Position numbers and translations under genes: made by a program. A stretch of 64,000 nucleotides of DNA from assembly GCF_006335015.1 (NCBI RefSeq), contig NZ_VDGT01000001.1, forward strand, positions 248,001-312,000, written 5' to 3'. Shown one piece after another: positions 17,283 to 26,889 of this stretch (positions are counted from its first letter, which is position 1; the number at the start of each line of letters is the position of its first letter). Source of the DNA: Streptomyces sedi (lineage in GTDB: Bacteria; Actinomycetota; Actinomycetes; Streptomycetales; Streptomycetaceae). The notes beneath the pieces were generated by a model. The model made no database searches, was not told the origin of the DNA, and saw only the letters and a program-made list of their open reading frames with translations.

Positions 17283-18299
17283 CTAGTTCTCCGCGAGGAT
17301 TTGTCCGACGTACCGTGCCACCGCGCGTACCGCTCCCATCGTTCCGGGGTAGTCCATCCGGGTCGGTCCGACGACTCCGAGCTTCGCGACCGCTTCGTCC
17401 CCAGAACCGTAGCCGACCGACACAACCGATGTGGAGGTCAGGCCCTCGTGAGCGTTCTCATGGCCGATGCTCACCGTCATCTCCGAGCCCCTGGCCTCGC
17501 CCAGCAGGCGCAACATGACCACCTGCTCCTCCAACGCCTCCAACACCGGGCGGATGGTGAGCGGGAAGTCGGTCGGGAACCGGGTCAGATTGGCCGTGCC
17601 GCCGATGACCAGGCGTTCCTCTGTCTCCTCGACCAGGGTCTCCAGCAGGGAGGAGAGCACGGTCGAGACCGCGCCCCGCTCCTCGGAGACGAACGCCTCG
17701 GGCAGCTCGGCGACCAGCCGGGGCACCTCGGAGAAACGTTGACCCACGATCCGGCTGTTCAGCCGGGCGCGAAGATCGGCCAACGAGGTCTCGCCCAGCG
17801 GCGCCGGGCAGTCGATCATCCGCTGCTCGACCCGGCCGGTGTCCGTGATCAACACCAGCATCACGCGCGCCGGGGCGAGCGCCAGCAACTCGACGTGCCG
17901 CACCGTCGAGCGGCTGAGCGAGGGGTACTGCACCACCGCGACCTGCCGCGTCAGCTGCGCCAACAGCCGCACGGTGCGCGCGATCACGTCGTCGAGGTCG
18001 ACCGCGCCGTCGAGGAAGTGCTGGATCGCGCGCCGCTCGGGCGACGACAGCGGCTTGACGCCGGCGAGCCGGTCCACGAAGAGGCGGTAGCCCTTGTCCG
18101 TGGGCACGCGCCCGGCGCTGGTGTGCGGCTGCGCGATGTAGCCGTCCTCCTCCAGCGCCGCCATGTCGTTGCGCACCGTGGCGGGTGAGACCTGGAGGTT
18201 GTGTCGCTCGGTCAACGCCTTGGAGCCGACCGGCTCCTCGGTGCCCACGTAGTCCTGGACGATGGCCCGCAGCACTTCCAGCCTGCGCTCGTTGAGCAC
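17283..18299 (-). CDS. hrcA: Heat-inducible transcription repressor HrcA
   Basis: 338 residues. An N-terminal winged helix ([17 protein letters not shown] ... [16 protein letters not shown]) is followed by a GAF-like domain and the C-terminal dimer region ([28 protein letters not shown]). HrcA binds CIRCE elements and is kept active by GroEL. The start is GTG at 18299 with GGGAGG about 9 bp upstream, matching the usual N-terminus of the family; the open frame extends further but without family similarity. A CIRCE sequence lies 44 bp upstream, so the gene autoregulates. Confidence 0.95.
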   Translation of the reverse strand: MLNERRLEVLRAIVQDYVGTEEPVGSKALTERHNLQVSPATVRNDMAALEEDGYIAQPHTSAGRVPTDKGYRLFVDRLAGVKPLSSPERRAIQHFLDGAVDLDDVIARTVRLLAQLTRQVAVVQYPSLSRSTVRHVELLALAPARVMLVLITDTGRVEQRMIDCPAPLGETSLADLRARLNSRIVGQRFSEVPRLVAELPEAFVSEERGAVSTVLSSLLETLVEETEERLVIGGTANLTRFPTDFPLTIRPVLEALEEQVVMLRLLGEARGSEMTVSIGHENAHEGLTSTSVVSVGYGSGDEAVAKLGVVGPTRMDYPGTMGAVRAVARYVGQILAEN

Positions 18300-18342
18300 G
18301 CCGCACACCTCCCGTCCGGCTCGTCGGTCCCTCGTCGCTCTC

Positions 18343-18369
18343 CTGGCACTCAGCGGCGCAGAGTGCCAA
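18343..18369 (-). promoter_or_regulatory. CIRCE operator upstream of hrcA-dnaJ
   Basis: On the plus strand CTGGCACTC (18343-18351), a nine-base spacer, then GAGTGCCAA (18361-18369). This matches the CIRCE plan TTAGCACTC-N9-GAGTGCTAA in its GC-rich actinobacterial form, with one imperfect outer pair. HrcA is the known ligand. Confidence 0.9.
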
Positions 18370-18693
18370 CACTGCTCCAGTGTACGGCGGAGTAGCCCGC
18401 CCGGGGAACGAGCGACCGAAGAGAACCACGCCGGAATCCACGGGCAAAGCGGGACACTCGGCGCTACCGGGGCACTACGGGAAGTCGACCGGAACCCCGC
18501 CGAAGAACGGCCGGAAACGGACGGCCTCCGCGACCGGCGGAGGGAGAGCGGAGGGAGAGCGGAGGGAAAGGAGCCGCCCAGCGGCACGGGAGGGGCGCGG
18601 GAAACCGCGCGAGCGATCACACACCGGGCTCACGCGTACACCCCACCCAAGGCGCTGACGTGAGTGGTCGACCTCCGCCGCTACGCTCACCCC
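18370..18693. promoter_or_regulatory. Divergent intergenic region between hrcA and the metallo-hydrolase
   Basis: No convincing gene. Toward hrcA it presumably holds the heat-shock promoter. Near 18540-18570 there are three imperfect 11-bp copies of GAGGGAGAGCG. At the right end TACGCT (18682-18687) lies six bases before the GTG at 18694, which resembles a -10 for a leaderless message. Weak overlapping plus-strand frames here have no family features. Confidence 0.45.
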
Positions 18694-19416
18694 GTGGCAA
18701 CGGGAAACGACCAGCCCCCATGGGAGCAGCTCGCCGCAGGGGTGGCGCGCCGGCGCCTCCCCGGCTGGGACGAGACGGTCGGCGCGGTGGCCGGCCCGGA
18801 GGGCGTGCTGGTCGTGGACGCGGGGCCCTCGCTGGCCGCGGGCGCCGCCCTCCACGCCGAGATCACGGAACTCGCTGGCCCACCGCGTTGGTTGGCCGTG
18901 ACCCACCCGCACTTCGACCATGCGCTGGGCGCCGGCGGCTTCCCCGGCGTCGAGGTGCTGGCCGGCGGCCCGCTGCCGGCGGCCGGGCTGGCGGCGGACG
19001 CCGTCGCCCACGGCCTGGACCGCGCTGAGGCGGAACGTTCGGCCGCCGCGCTGCCCACCCCGGCCCGCCTGGTGACCGAACCGCTGACGCTGGGGCTGGG
19101 CGGCGGCCGGCGCGCCGTGCTCACCCCGCTCGGGCCGGCGCACGCCCCGCACGATCTGGTGGTCGCGGTGTACGACGGGGCGGCCGAACCCTCGGTGGTC
19201 TTCTGCGGCGACCTGGTCGAGGAGTCGGGCGAGCCTCAGGCGGGGCCCGACGCGGAGCCGGCGCGCTGGCCGGCCGCGCTGGACCGGCTGCTGGCGCTGG
19301 GCGGCGGGGACGCCGCGTATGTGCCGGGGCACGGCGCGGTCGTGGACGCCGCGTTCGTCCGCGCCCAACGGGCGGCGCTCGCACGGCGCTTCGGGGTGGC
19401 GGACGGGGCGGGCTGA
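18694..19416 (+). CDS. Metallo-beta-lactamase-fold hydrolase
   Basis: About 240 residues with the zinc-binding motif THPHFDHALG, the aspartate-bearing FCGDLVEE and the terminal VPGHG, in that order. This is a short MBL-fold hydrolase. The substrate cannot be deduced; the fold includes glyoxalase II-like thioesterases, lactonases and others. GTG at 18694 is preferred because a -10-like TACGCT ends six bases before it; GTG at 18664 would add ten residues and has no ribosome-binding site. The gene is a regular neighbour of hrcA in Streptomyces, so it belongs to the core. Confidence 0.85.
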   Translation: MATGNDQPPWEQLAAGVARRRLPGWDETVGAVAGPEGVLVVDAGPSLAAGAALHAEITELAGPPRWLAVTHPHFDHALGAGGFPGVEVLAGGPLPAAGLAADAVAHGLDRAEAERSAAALPTPARLVTEPLTLGLGGGRRAVLTPLGPAHAPHDLVVAVYDGAAEPSVVFCGDLVEESGEPQAGPDAEPARWPAALDRLLALGGGDAAYVPGHGAVVDAAFVRAQRAALARRFGVADGAG

Positions 19417-19452
19417 CCGCCGACGGGAACGGTCGCGTGGTCGAATGGGGCC

Positions 19453-20313
19453 ATGCGCGCGCGTTCCTATGACCCGGACCTGACCCCGCCGTGGAAGCGC
19501 CCGGCGGCGGTGCCCGAGGTGGAGGCCGAGCCGGGGCTGGTGGTGGAGGAGGTCGCCACGGGCTTCTGCGGGGCCGTGATCCGCTGGGAGAAGACGGCGG
19601 AGGGGCCGACGGTCACCCTGGAGGACCGGTTCGGGGCGCACCGGGTCTTTCCGATGGTGGCGCGCGGCTTTCTGCTGGAGGGGCGCGAAGTCACCCTCGT
19701 GCGCCCCAAGCCGGCCGCCGGGGCGCGCCCACCCGCCCGCACCGCCTCCGGCTCGGTCGCCGCGCCCCGGGCGCGGGCGCGGGTGGCGCGCGCCGGGCGG
19801 ATCTTCGTCGAGGGGCGGCACGACGCCGAGCTGGTGGAGCGGGTCTGGGGCGACGACCTGCGGGCCGAGGGCGTGGTGGTGGAGTTCCTGGCGGGCGTGG
19901 ACGATCTGGCGGCGGTGGTCGAGGAGTTCGGGCCGACGCCGGAAGCAAGGCTCGGGGTGCTGGTGGACCATCTGGTGCCGGGTTCCAAGGAGTCCCGCAT
20001 CGCCGACGAGGTGCGCGCGGTGCACGGCGAGGACGTGGTGCTGGTGGTCGGGCACCCGTTCGTGGACATCTGGGCGGCGGTGCGCCCGGCGGCGGTCGGC
20101 ATCCCGGCCTGGCCCGAGGTGCCGCGCGGCCAGGACTGGAAGACGGGGGTGTGCCGCGCCCTGGGCTGGCCGGAGAACACGGGTGCGGCGTGGCAGCGGG
20201 TGCTGCGGAGCGTGCGGGACTACCGCGACCTGGACCCGGGGCTGCTGGGCCCCGTCGAGCACCTGATCGACCACGTGACGGTCGGCTCGCCGGCCGGTCC
20301 CGTGGGTCCCTGA
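19453..20313 (+). CDS. DUF3097-family protein
   Basis: A 286-residue conserved actinobacterial protein. A small N-terminal domain (DPDLTPPWKRP ... FGAHRVFPM) and a low-complexity Ala/Arg linker (about residues 85-115) precede a C-terminal region beginning GRIFVEGRHDAELVERVWGDDLR. That start, with a conserved Glu and a later DHLVPGSKESRI, looks TOPRIM-like. No activity is established that I know of. TCGAAT six bases before the ATG may be a weak -10 for a leaderless message. Confidence 0.8.
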   Translation: MRARSYDPDLTPPWKRPAAVPEVEAEPGLVVEEVATGFCGAVIRWEKTAEGPTVTLEDRFGAHRVFPMVARGFLLEGREVTLVRPKPAAGARPPARTASGSVAAPRARARVARAGRIFVEGRHDAELVERVWGDDLRAEGVVVEFLAGVDDLAAVVEEFGPTPEARLGVLVDHLVPGSKESRIADEVRAVHGEDVVLVVGHPFVDIWAAVRPAAVGIPAWPEVPRGQDWKTGVCRALGWPENTGAAWQRVLRSVRDYRDLDPGLLGPVEHLIDHVTVGSPAGPVGP

Positions 20314-20369
20314 CCCGGGCGCCCGTCGAGAGCCCGCGCGCCGGCGGCGCGCGGAGCGGAAGAACCTCG

Positions 20370-20513
20370 GACCGGAAGACGTTCAGAGCCGAGGACGTTC
20401 AGAGCTGAAGACGTTCCGACCCGAGGACGTTCAGACCCGAACACGCTCAGACCCGAACACGCTCAGACCCGAAGACGTTCCGCCTCGAACACGCTCAGCC
20501 GCGAAGACGCTCA
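20370..20513. repeat. Nine tandem copies of a 16-bp unit
   Basis: Consensus GACCCGAAGACGTTCA, units starting at 20370, 20386, 20402, 20418, 20434, 20450, 20466, 20482 and 20498. The two at 20434 and 20450 are identical. The final TCA of the last unit is the stop codon (minus strand) of the small gene that follows. Sixteen is not a multiple of three and neither strand is coding here, so this is a noncoding minisatellite between two convergent genes. Confidence 0.93.
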
Positions 20514-20774
20514 GACCAGGAACAGGTCCTCGTCGAAGACGGTCACCACCACGACCACCATCAGCCCCTGACCGATCAGGTACTCGATCAGGATGCCGGG
20601 CGCGACCTGCGCCTTGCGGTTGTCCTCGTGGGTGCCGACCGGGGCGCTCGCCTTGTGGTACGGGTCCTGGGCGAGCTTGGCGAGGCCCCGTTCCAGCAGC
20701 TTCTTGCGGTGCGGCGCCATCCGCTCGGCGGACTCGGCGGCCTCGGTCGTGAAGGAGATCCGCAGGTCGAACAC
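20511..20774 (-). CDS. Small conserved protein, possibly RelE/ParE-like
   Basis: 87 residues, GTG start with a strong GGAGG upstream. The pattern (FTTEAAESAERMAPHRKKLLERGLAKLAQDP, then a beta-rich GILIEYLIGQGLMVVVVVTVFD) resembles the helix-hairpin plus four-strand layout of RelE/ParE toxins. That is a by-eye resemblance, not a proven membership. No antitoxin-sized gene is adjacent, so an active toxin-antitoxin pair is unlikely. Its stop codon lies inside the last 16-bp repeat. Confidence 0.7.
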   Translation of the reverse strand: MFDLRISFTTEAAESAERMAPHRKKLLERGLAKLAQDPYHKASAPVGTHEDNRKAQVAPGILIEYLIGQGLMVVVVVTVFDEDLFLV

Positions 20775-20829
20775 GGTGCCTCCTCCCCGCCTCGCGGCCG
20801 TTCCCCGTCGATGCCGGACAATGGCGAGT

Positions 20830-22062
20830 ATGCCCTCCGCCCTGCCCGAAGGCGACCCCGCGCCGCGTGACGGCTCCCTGCCGCCCGCCGCGCTGGCCAG
20901 CGCCGCCGAACGCCCGCTCGCGTTCTATCTGCACGTGCCGTACTGCGCGACCCGCTGCGGCTACTGCGACTTCAACACCTACACGGCGAGCGAGCTGCGC
21001 GGCTCCGGCGGGGCGCTGGCCTCGCGGGAGAACTACGCCTCGGTGCTGGCCGAGGAGATCCGGCTGGCCAGGAAGGTGCTGGGGGACGATCCACGCCGCG
21101 TCGCCACCGTCTTCGTCGGCGGTGGCACCCCGACGCTGCTGCCGCCGGCCGACCTGGCGGCGATGCTGGACACGGTGCGCCAGGAGTTCGGGCTGGCCGA
21201 GGACGCCGAGGTCACGACGGAGGCCAACCCCGACTCGGTGGACCGCGCCGGGCTCGCCGCGCTGCGGGAGGCCGGCTTCACCCGTGTCTCGTTCGGGATG
21301 CAGAGCGCCAGCCCGCACGTGCTGCGCCTGCTGGAGCGCACCCACACCCCCGGGCGCCCGGAGCGCGCCGTCGCCGACGCGCGCGCCGCCGGGTTCGCGC
21401 ACGTCAACCTGGACCTGATCTACGGCACCCCGGGCGAAAGCGAGGCGGACTGGCAGTCCTCGCTGGAGGCGGCGATCGCCGCCGGGCCGGACCATGTCTC
21501 GGCGTACTCGCTGATCGTGGAGGAGGGCACCAGGCTCGGGCAGCGGGTGCGGCGCGGCGAGATGCCGATGACCGACGACGACGTGCACGCCGACCGCTAT
21601 CTCCAGACCGAGCGGGTGCTGGGCGCGGCCGGGTTCGCCTGGTACGAGGTCTCCAACTGGGCCACCGCTCCGGCCGGGCGCTGCCGTCACAACGAGCTGT
21701 ACTGGACCGGCGCCGACTGGTGGGGCGCGGGCCCGGGGGCGCACAGCCACGTGGGCGGGGTGCGCTGGTGGAACGTGAAGCACCCCGGCGCGTACGCCCA
21801 GGCGCTCGCGGAGGGCCGTTCGCCGGCCGCCGGGCGCGAGGTGCTGGACCCGGACGACCGGCGGGTGGAGCGCGTGATGCTGGAGCTGCGGCTGGTGGAC
21901 GGTTGCCCGTTGGCGCTGCTGCGGCCGGCGGGGCTGGCCGCGGCGCGGCGGGCGCTGGCCGACGGGCTGCTGGTGGAGGAGGCGTTCGCTGACGGCCGCG
22001 CGGCGTTGACGCTGCGCGGCCGTCTGCTGGCGGATGCCCTGGTCAGAGACCTGGTGGACTGA
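20830..22062 (+). CDS. hemW: HemW, radical SAM haem chaperone
   Basis: 410 residues of the HemN/HemW radical SAM family. The cluster motif is CATRCGYC near residues 39-46, and the following aromatic residue is Phe after Asp (YCDFNTY) as in HemW. GGGTPTLL and the C-terminal HemW region (HNELYWTGADWWGAGPGAHSH) are present. HemW binds haem and inserts it into respiratory enzymes; it lacks coproporphyrinogen oxidase activity. Start at 20830 with a -10-like GACAAT seven bases upstream, suggesting a leaderless message; an in-frame ATG at 20821 is possible. Confidence 0.93.
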   Translation: MPSALPEGDPAPRDGSLPPAALASAAERPLAFYLHVPYCATRCGYCDFNTYTASELRGSGGALASRENYASVLAEEIRLARKVLGDDPRRVATVFVGGGTPTLLPPADLAAMLDTVRQEFGLAEDAEVTTEANPDSVDRAGLAALREAGFTRVSFGMQSASPHVLRLLERTHTPGRPERAVADARAAGFAHVNLDLIYGTPGESEADWQSSLEAAIAAGPDHVSAYSLIVEEGTRLGQRVRRGEMPMTDDDVHADRYLQTERVLGAAGFAWYEVSNWATAPAGRCRHNELYWTGADWWGAGPGAHSHVGGVRWWNVKHPGAYAQALAEGRSPAAGREVLDPDDRRVERVMLELRLVDGCPLALLRPAGLAAARRALADGLLVEEAFADGRAALTLRGRLLADALVRDLVD

Positions 22063-22122
22063 GCCGCCGCCCTGCGGGCCGGGGCCGGGCCGACGGGCAG
22101 GGGGCAGCGGTCAGGGCCGGGG

Positions 22123-23997
22123 TCAGGTCGTCGGGTACATCTCGTCGATCAGGTGCTGGTACTCGCCCTCGACGACGGGGCGCTTGAGCTTGAGGCTCGG
22201 GGTCAGCTCGCCGTGCTCGATGTCCAGTTCGCGGGGCAGCAGCCGGAAGGACTTCACCGACTGCCAGCGCTGGAGGCTCGCGTTGAGCTGCTCGATGTAG
22301 CCGTCGACCATCGCGACGGTCCGCTTGTCGGCGATCACCTCGGCGTAGTCGCCGGGGACGTCGTTCTCCTTGGCCCAGGCCATGAGCGCCGGCTCGTCGA
22401 GGGCGATCAGCGCGGAACAGAACTTGCGGCCGGCGCCGATCACCAGCATCGAGGAGGCCAACGGGCAGATGACCTTGAAGCGGCCCTCGATCTCGGTGGG
22501 CGCGACGTACTTGCCGACCGAGGTCTTGAAGAGGTCCTTCTTGCGGTCGGTGATGGTCAGATAGCCGTCGTCGGACAGTTCGCCGATGTCCCCGGTGTGG
22601 AACCAGCCGTCCTCGGTCAGCACCTCGGCGGTCAGGTCCTCCCTGCCGTGGTAGCCGTCCATGATGCCGGGGCCGCGCAGCAGCACCTCGCCGTCCTCGG
22701 CGATCCGCACCTCCAGGCCGGGCAGGGCCTTGCCGACGGTGCCGACGCGGTTGGCGTCGCGGCGGTTGACGAAGCTGGCGGCGGCGGACTCGGTGAGCCC
22801 GTAGCCCTCCAGGATGGGGACGCCGGCGCCGGTGAAGAAGTAGCCCAGCTCGGGGGTGAGCGCGGCGGAGCCCGAGACGCAGCCGATCATGTTGTCGCCG
22901 AAGGCGGCCCTGATCTTCGCGTAGACCAGCTTGTCGGCGATCCGGTGCTTGGTCGCGAGGGCCGGCGGCACGCTGGCCCGCCCGGTGCGGCGCCGGGTGT
23001 CCTGGGAGACCTTGGCGTACTCCTTGGCGACGTCGGCGGCCCACGTGAAGATCCGGTGCTTCACCGCGCCGCCCGCCTTGGCCTTGGCGGCGACACCGTT
23101 GTAGACGCGTTCGAAGATGCGCGGAACGCCACACATGATGGTCGGGCTGACGACCGGAAGGTTCTCGATGATCTTGTCGACCCGACCGTCCACGGCCAGG
23201 ACGTGACCGACCTTGATGTGGCCGGCGAGCAGCACCTTGCCGAAGACGTGGGCCAGCGGCAGCCAGAGGTACTGGGTGTCCTCCGGCAGCATCATGTCGA
23301 TCTGCTCGATGCCGCACCCCATGTACGACCAGGTGTCCTGCCGCAGCCGGACCCCCTTCGGGCGGCCGGTGGTGCCCGAGGTGTAGATCAGCGTGGCCAG
23401 CTGGTCGGGGCGGAGCGCGGAGACCGTGTCGCGGACCGCGTCCGGCTTCTCCTCCAGAAAGCGGGCGCCGCGCTCGGCCAGCTCGGCGAGCGAGAGCACC
23501 CAGCCCTCGGGGTCGCCCTCGGCCGCGACCGCGTCGTCGCCCTCGATCACCACGACGTGCTTCAGCTCGGGCAGCTCGGCGCGGCGCTCCCTGACCTTGG
23601 CCAGCTGCTCCGCGTTCTCGGCGACCAGCACGCGGCTGCCGGAGTCGGCCAGGATGAACGCGGTCTCGTCCTCGTTGGTCTGCGGGTAGACCGTGGTGGT
23701 CGCGGCGCCGGCGCACATGATGCCGAGGTCGGTCAGGACCCAGTCGACGCGGGTAGAGGAAGCGATCGCGACCCGTTCCTCGGGACGGACGCCCAGGTCC
23801 ATCAGCCCGGCGGCGATGGCGAAGACCCGGGTGCCGGCCTCGGCCCAGGTGTAGGAACGCCAGTCGTCGGGGCCCTCGCCCGCGCTGGGCACCGGGTAGC
23901 CGTAGGCCTTCCGGTCCGGGGTGGCCTCGACCCGCTCCAGGAACAGGTGCGCCACGGACGGTGGCCGGTTCGCCATGGCCTGCTCACTCTCGCTCAC
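22123..23997 (-). CDS. Long-chain fatty acid-CoA ligase (FadD15-like)
   Basis: 624 residues of AMP-forming acyl-CoA synthetase. ATP-binding loop YTSGTTGRPKG near residue 190, VFGKVLLAGHIKVGH (long-chain linker region), GYGLTESAAA, WFHTGDIGE and the hinge ITDRKKDLFKTSVGKYVAP, typical of FadD15-type enzymes. GTG at 23997 is preceded by GGAGGAATTC, a strong ribosome-binding site; the frame extends upstream without similarity. It is convergent with hemW. Likely a housekeeping fatty-acid activation enzyme that is part of the conserved core. Confidence 0.92.
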   Translation of the reverse strand: MSESEQAMANRPPSVAHLFLERVEATPDRKAYGYPVPSAGEGPDDWRSYTWAEAGTRVFAIAAGLMDLGVRPEERVAIASSTRVDWVLTDLGIMCAGAATTTVYPQTNEDETAFILADSGSRVLVAENAEQLAKVRERRAELPELKHVVVIEGDDAVAAEGDPEGWVLSLAELAERGARFLEEKPDAVRDTVSALRPDQLATLIYTSGTTGRPKGVRLRQDTWSYMGCGIEQIDMMLPEDTQYLWLPLAHVFGKVLLAGHIKVGHVLAVDGRVDKIIENLPVVSPTIMCGVPRIFERVYNGVAAKAKAGGAVKHRIFTWAADVAKEYAKVSQDTRRRTGRASVPPALATKHRIADKLVYAKIRAAFGDNMIGCVSGSAALTPELGYFFTGAGVPILEGYGLTESAAASFVNRRDANRVGTVGKALPGLEVRIAEDGEVLLRGPGIMDGYHGREDLTAEVLTEDGWFHTGDIGELSDDGYLTITDRKKDLFKTSVGKYVAPTEIEGRFKVICPLASSMLVIGAGRKFCSALIALDEPALMAWAKENDVPGDYAEVIADKRTVAMVDGYIEQLNASLQRWQSVKSFRLLPRELDIEHGELTPSLKLKRPVVEGEYQHLIDEMYPTT

Positions 23998-24164
23998 GAA
24001 TTCCTCCGGGTGCCGCGCTGCAACGGGGGTGACCTGCGGGTAACTTTCCGCCGGGGCGAACAGACTAAGCGGCGCGGCCCTCTCTGTTAAGGGGGATGTC
24101 AAGGGGGGATGGTCACTCGTGCCGTCGTGGGCGGGCGGGCCCCGGGCGCCGGGGCCCGCGCACG

Positions 24165-26030
24165 CTACTTCTTGCTCTTCGCCTCGCCGCCGCCGTCGGA
24201 GTCCGAGGAGAGAGCCGCGATGAACGCCTCCTGCGGCACCTCGACCCGGCCGACCATCTTCATCCGCTTCTTCCCCTCCTTCTGCTTTTCCAGCAGCTTG
24301 CGCTTCCGGGAGATGTCACCGCCGTAGCACTTGGAGAGCACGTCCTTGCGGATGGCGCGCACGGTCTCGCGCGCGATCACCCGCGAACCGATCGCGGCCT
24401 GGATCGGCACCTCGAACTGCTGCCTGGGGATCAACTCCCGCAACTTCCCGGCCATCTTCACGCCGTAGGCGTACGCCTTGTCCTTGTGGACGATCGCGGA
24501 GAAGGCGTCGACCTTGTCGCCGTGGAGCAGGATGTCGACCTTGACCAGCGCGGCGGTCTGCTCGCCCGTGGGCTCGTAGTCCAGCGAGGCGTAGCCCCTG
24601 GTCTTGGACTTCAGCGCGTCGAAGAAGTCGAAGACGATCTCCGCGAGGGGCAGCGTGTAGCGCAGCTCGACGCGCTCCTCGGAGAGGTAGTCCATGCCCT
24701 GGAGCGAACCCCTTCGGGTCTGGCACAGCTCCATGATCGCGCCGATGAACTCGCTGGGGGCGATCAGCGTCGCCCGCACCACCGGCTCGCGGACCTCGTC
24801 GATCTTGCCGGTGGGGAACTCGCTCGGGTTGGTCACGATGTGCTCGGTGCCGTCCTCCATGGTCACGCCGTAGACCACGTTCGGAGCGGTGGCGATCAGG
24901 TCCAGACCGAACTCGCGCTCCAGGCGTTCACGGATGACCTCCAGGTGGAGCAGGCCGAGAAAGCCGACCCGGAAGCCGAAGCCGAGAGCCGCGGAGGTCT
25001 CCGGCTCGTAGACCAGCGCCGCGTCGTTGAGCTGGAGCTTCTCCAGGGCGTCGCGGAGCGCCGGGTAGTCGGAGCCGTCGATCGGGTACAGCCCGGAGAA
25101 GACCATGGGCTTGGGGTCCTTGTAGCCGCCGAGCGGCTCCGTGGCGCCGTGGCGCTGGAAGGTGACCGTGTCGCCGACCTTGGACTGGCGGACGTCCTTC
25201 ACCCCGGTGATCAGATAGCCCACCTCGCCGACGGCCAGACCGTCGGCGGGGGCCATCTCGGGGGAGTTGACCCCGATCTCCAGCAGCTCGTGGGTGGCGC
25301 CCGTCGACATCATCTGGATGCGCTCGCGCTTGCTCAGCCGGCCGTCGACCATCTTCACGTAGGTCACCACGCCCCGGTAGGAGTCGTAGACCGAGTCGAA
25401 GATCATCGCGCGCGCCGGGGCCTCGCCCTCGCCGACGGGTGCCGGCACCTGGCGGACCACCTCGTCGAGCAGCTCGGCGACGCCCTCGCCGGTCTTGGCC
25501 GAGACGCGCAGCACGTCGCCGGGGTCGCAGCCGATCAGGTGCGCCAGCTCGGCGGCGAACTTCTCCGGCTGGGCGGCCGGGAGATCGATCTTGTTGAGCA
25601 CGGGGATGATCGTGAGGTCGTTCTCCATGGCCAGATAGAGGTTGGCCAGGGTCTGGGCCTCGATGCCCTGCGCGGCGTCGACCAGCAGGATGCAGCCCTC
25701 GCAGGCCGCCAGCGAACGGGACACCTCGTAGGTGAAGTCCACGTGGCCCGGGGTGTCGATCATGTTGAGCACATGGGCCGTGCCGTCCTCGGCGCCCCAG
25801 GGCATCCGGACCGCCTGGGACTTGATGGTGATGCCGCGCTCGCGCTCGATGTCCATCCGGTCGAGGTACTGGGCGCGCATCTGCCGCTGCTCGACCACCC
25901 CGGTCAACTGGAGCATCCGGTCGGCGAGGGTGGACTTGCCGTGGTCGATGTGCGCGATGATGCAGAAGTTGCGGATGATGGCCGGGGCGGTACGGCTGGG
26001 CTCCGGCGCGTTCGAAGGGATCGCGGGCAC
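24165..26030 (-). CDS. lepA: Elongation factor 4 (LepA)
   Basis: 621 residues of ribosome-associated GTPase. G1 [28 protein letters not shown] (switch I), DTPGHVDF (G3) and NKIDLP (G4) are followed by EF-G-like domains II, III and V and the LepA-specific C-terminal domain ([19 protein letters not shown]). Start GTG at 26030 with AGGA upstream, giving the usual N-terminus [16 protein letters not shown]. Divergent from rpsT, as is conserved in actinobacteria. Confidence 0.96.
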   Translation of the reverse strand: MPAIPSNAPEPSRTAPAIIRNFCIIAHIDHGKSTLADRMLQLTGVVEQRQMRAQYLDRMDIERERGITIKSQAVRMPWGAEDGTAHVLNMIDTPGHVDFTYEVSRSLAACEGCILLVDAAQGIEAQTLANLYLAMENDLTIIPVLNKIDLPAAQPEKFAAELAHLIGCDPGDVLRVSAKTGEGVAELLDEVVRQVPAPVGEGEAPARAMIFDSVYDSYRGVVTYVKMVDGRLSKRERIQMMSTGATHELLEIGVNSPEMAPADGLAVGEVGYLITGVKDVRQSKVGDTVTFQRHGATEPLGGYKDPKPMVFSGLYPIDGSDYPALRDALEKLQLNDAALVYEPETSAALGFGFRVGFLGLLHLEVIRERLEREFGLDLIATAPNVVYGVTMEDGTEHIVTNPSEFPTGKIDEVREPVVRATLIAPSEFIGAIMELCQTRRGSLQGMDYLSEERVELRYTLPLAEIVFDFFDALKSKTRGYASLDYEPTGEQTAALVKVDILLHGDKVDAFSAIVHKDKAYAYGVKMAGKLRELIPRQQFEVPIQAAIGSRVIARETVRAIRKDVLSKCYGGDISRKRKLLEKQKEGKKRMKMVGRVEVPQEAFIAALSSDSDGGGEAKSKK

Positions 26031-26286
26031 GCGGGGTCCTGTCGGTGATGGCGGTGGGTCGCTTGGTCGCTCCCATGGTCCCATGCGCGGGAAGCCGGCT
26101 CCGATTGGGAAGGGCTCGGGGGGCGCTGGTACGCTGGCACACTGCCTCCGGTATGGGACGGACCGCCGGGGGCGGAACCACGCTTCACCCGCTTCACCGC
26201 CGTCCCGTGCACGACCGAACATCCGAAACGTTCGGGCGCCCCGTCGGGGCTTCCGATACTTCTCGAACCTGCAAAGGCTCTCTTTC

Positions 26287-26553
26287 GTGGCGAACATCAA
26301 GTCCCAGATCAAGCGGATCAAGACCAACGAGAAGGCCCGGCTGCGCAACCAGTCGGTCAAGTCCGAGGTCAAGACCGCGATCCGTCGCGCCCGCGAGGCC
26401 GCGGCCAGCGGTGACTACGAGTCGGCCGAGGCCGCTCGCCGAGTCGCCGCCCGCAAGCTGGACCAGGCCGTCAGCAAGGGTGTGCTGCACCCGAACAACG
26501 CGGCCAACAAGAAGTCCGCGCTGGCCGCCCGGGTCAACGAGCTCCAGGGCTGA
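26287..26553 (+). CDS. rpsT: 30S ribosomal protein S20
   Basis: 88 residues, Lys/Arg/Ala-rich, matching bS20 from end to end ([20 protein letters not shown] ... [21 protein letters not shown]). The start is GTG at 26287; the much longer open frame upstream is antisense to lepA. The divergent region 26031-26286 must hold the promoters of both rpsT and lepA. Confidence 0.97.
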   Translation: MANIKSQIKRIKTNEKARLRNQSVKSEVKTAIRRAREAAASGDYESAEAARRVAARKLDQAVSKGVLHPNNAANKKSALAARVNELQG

Positions 26554-26769
26554 CCGACTCCGCGCCCGGGGCTGAACGAGCCCCGAGCCCGGGCGGACGA
26601 CGACGCCGGTCAGGCTTTCGCGGCCCCTCTCTCCGCGCCGACCGACGCTCACCGGCACCGCGCTGATCCCAAGTTCGCCACGCGGGTGCGGTGCTCACCG
26701 CCCGGCCGCCAACCGGCGGAGCCGGCAGGACCGGACGACACACACAGCAGGGCCGCTCACGCGGCACCC

Positions 26770-26809
26770 GAGGGGCCCCGACCGCCACCCCAGGCGGCCG
26801 GGGCCCCTC
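26770..26809. terminator. Bidirectional hairpin between rpsT and holA
   Basis: An 11-bp perfect stem, GAGGGGCCCCG (26770-26780) with CGGGGCCCCTC (26799-26809), is extended inward by CCGCC/GGCGG after one mismatch. No long T-tract on either side. The position between convergent genes suits a shared terminator. Confidence 0.7.
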
Positions 26810-26820
26810 GACGTGTGCGG

Positions 26821-26880
26821 TCCGGCATGTGGGGATCCGGCATGTGGGGATCCGACGTGTGCGGGCCGACGTGTGCGGGG
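26821..26880. repeat. 15-bp tandem repeat, two exact and two degenerate copies
   Basis: TCCGGCATGTGGGGA at 26821-26835 and 26836-26850, then TCCGACGTGTGCGGG and CCGACGTGTGCGGGG to 26880. It lies just beyond the hairpin, before the holA stop. Confidence 0.8.
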
Positions 26881-26889
26881 ACGGAGCGC

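Larger units (their letters stand above)
26554..26889. other. Convergent intergenic region between rpsT and holA
   Basis: No gene. It contains a strong hairpin (26770-26809) and a short 15-bp tandem repeat (26821-26880), annotated separately. The rest is plain GC-rich sequence. Confidence 0.6.

Noticed and set aside
15537..18188. 883-codon plus-strand open frame across rsmE, dnaJ and hrcA
   Set aside because: It is antisense to three well-supported genes and has only low-complexity Arg/His/Gln-rich sequence, typical of stop-poor antisense frames in GC-rich DNA.
20370..20513. CRISPR-like repeat array
   Set aside because: Units are 16 bp, contiguous and without spacers; no cas genes are present.
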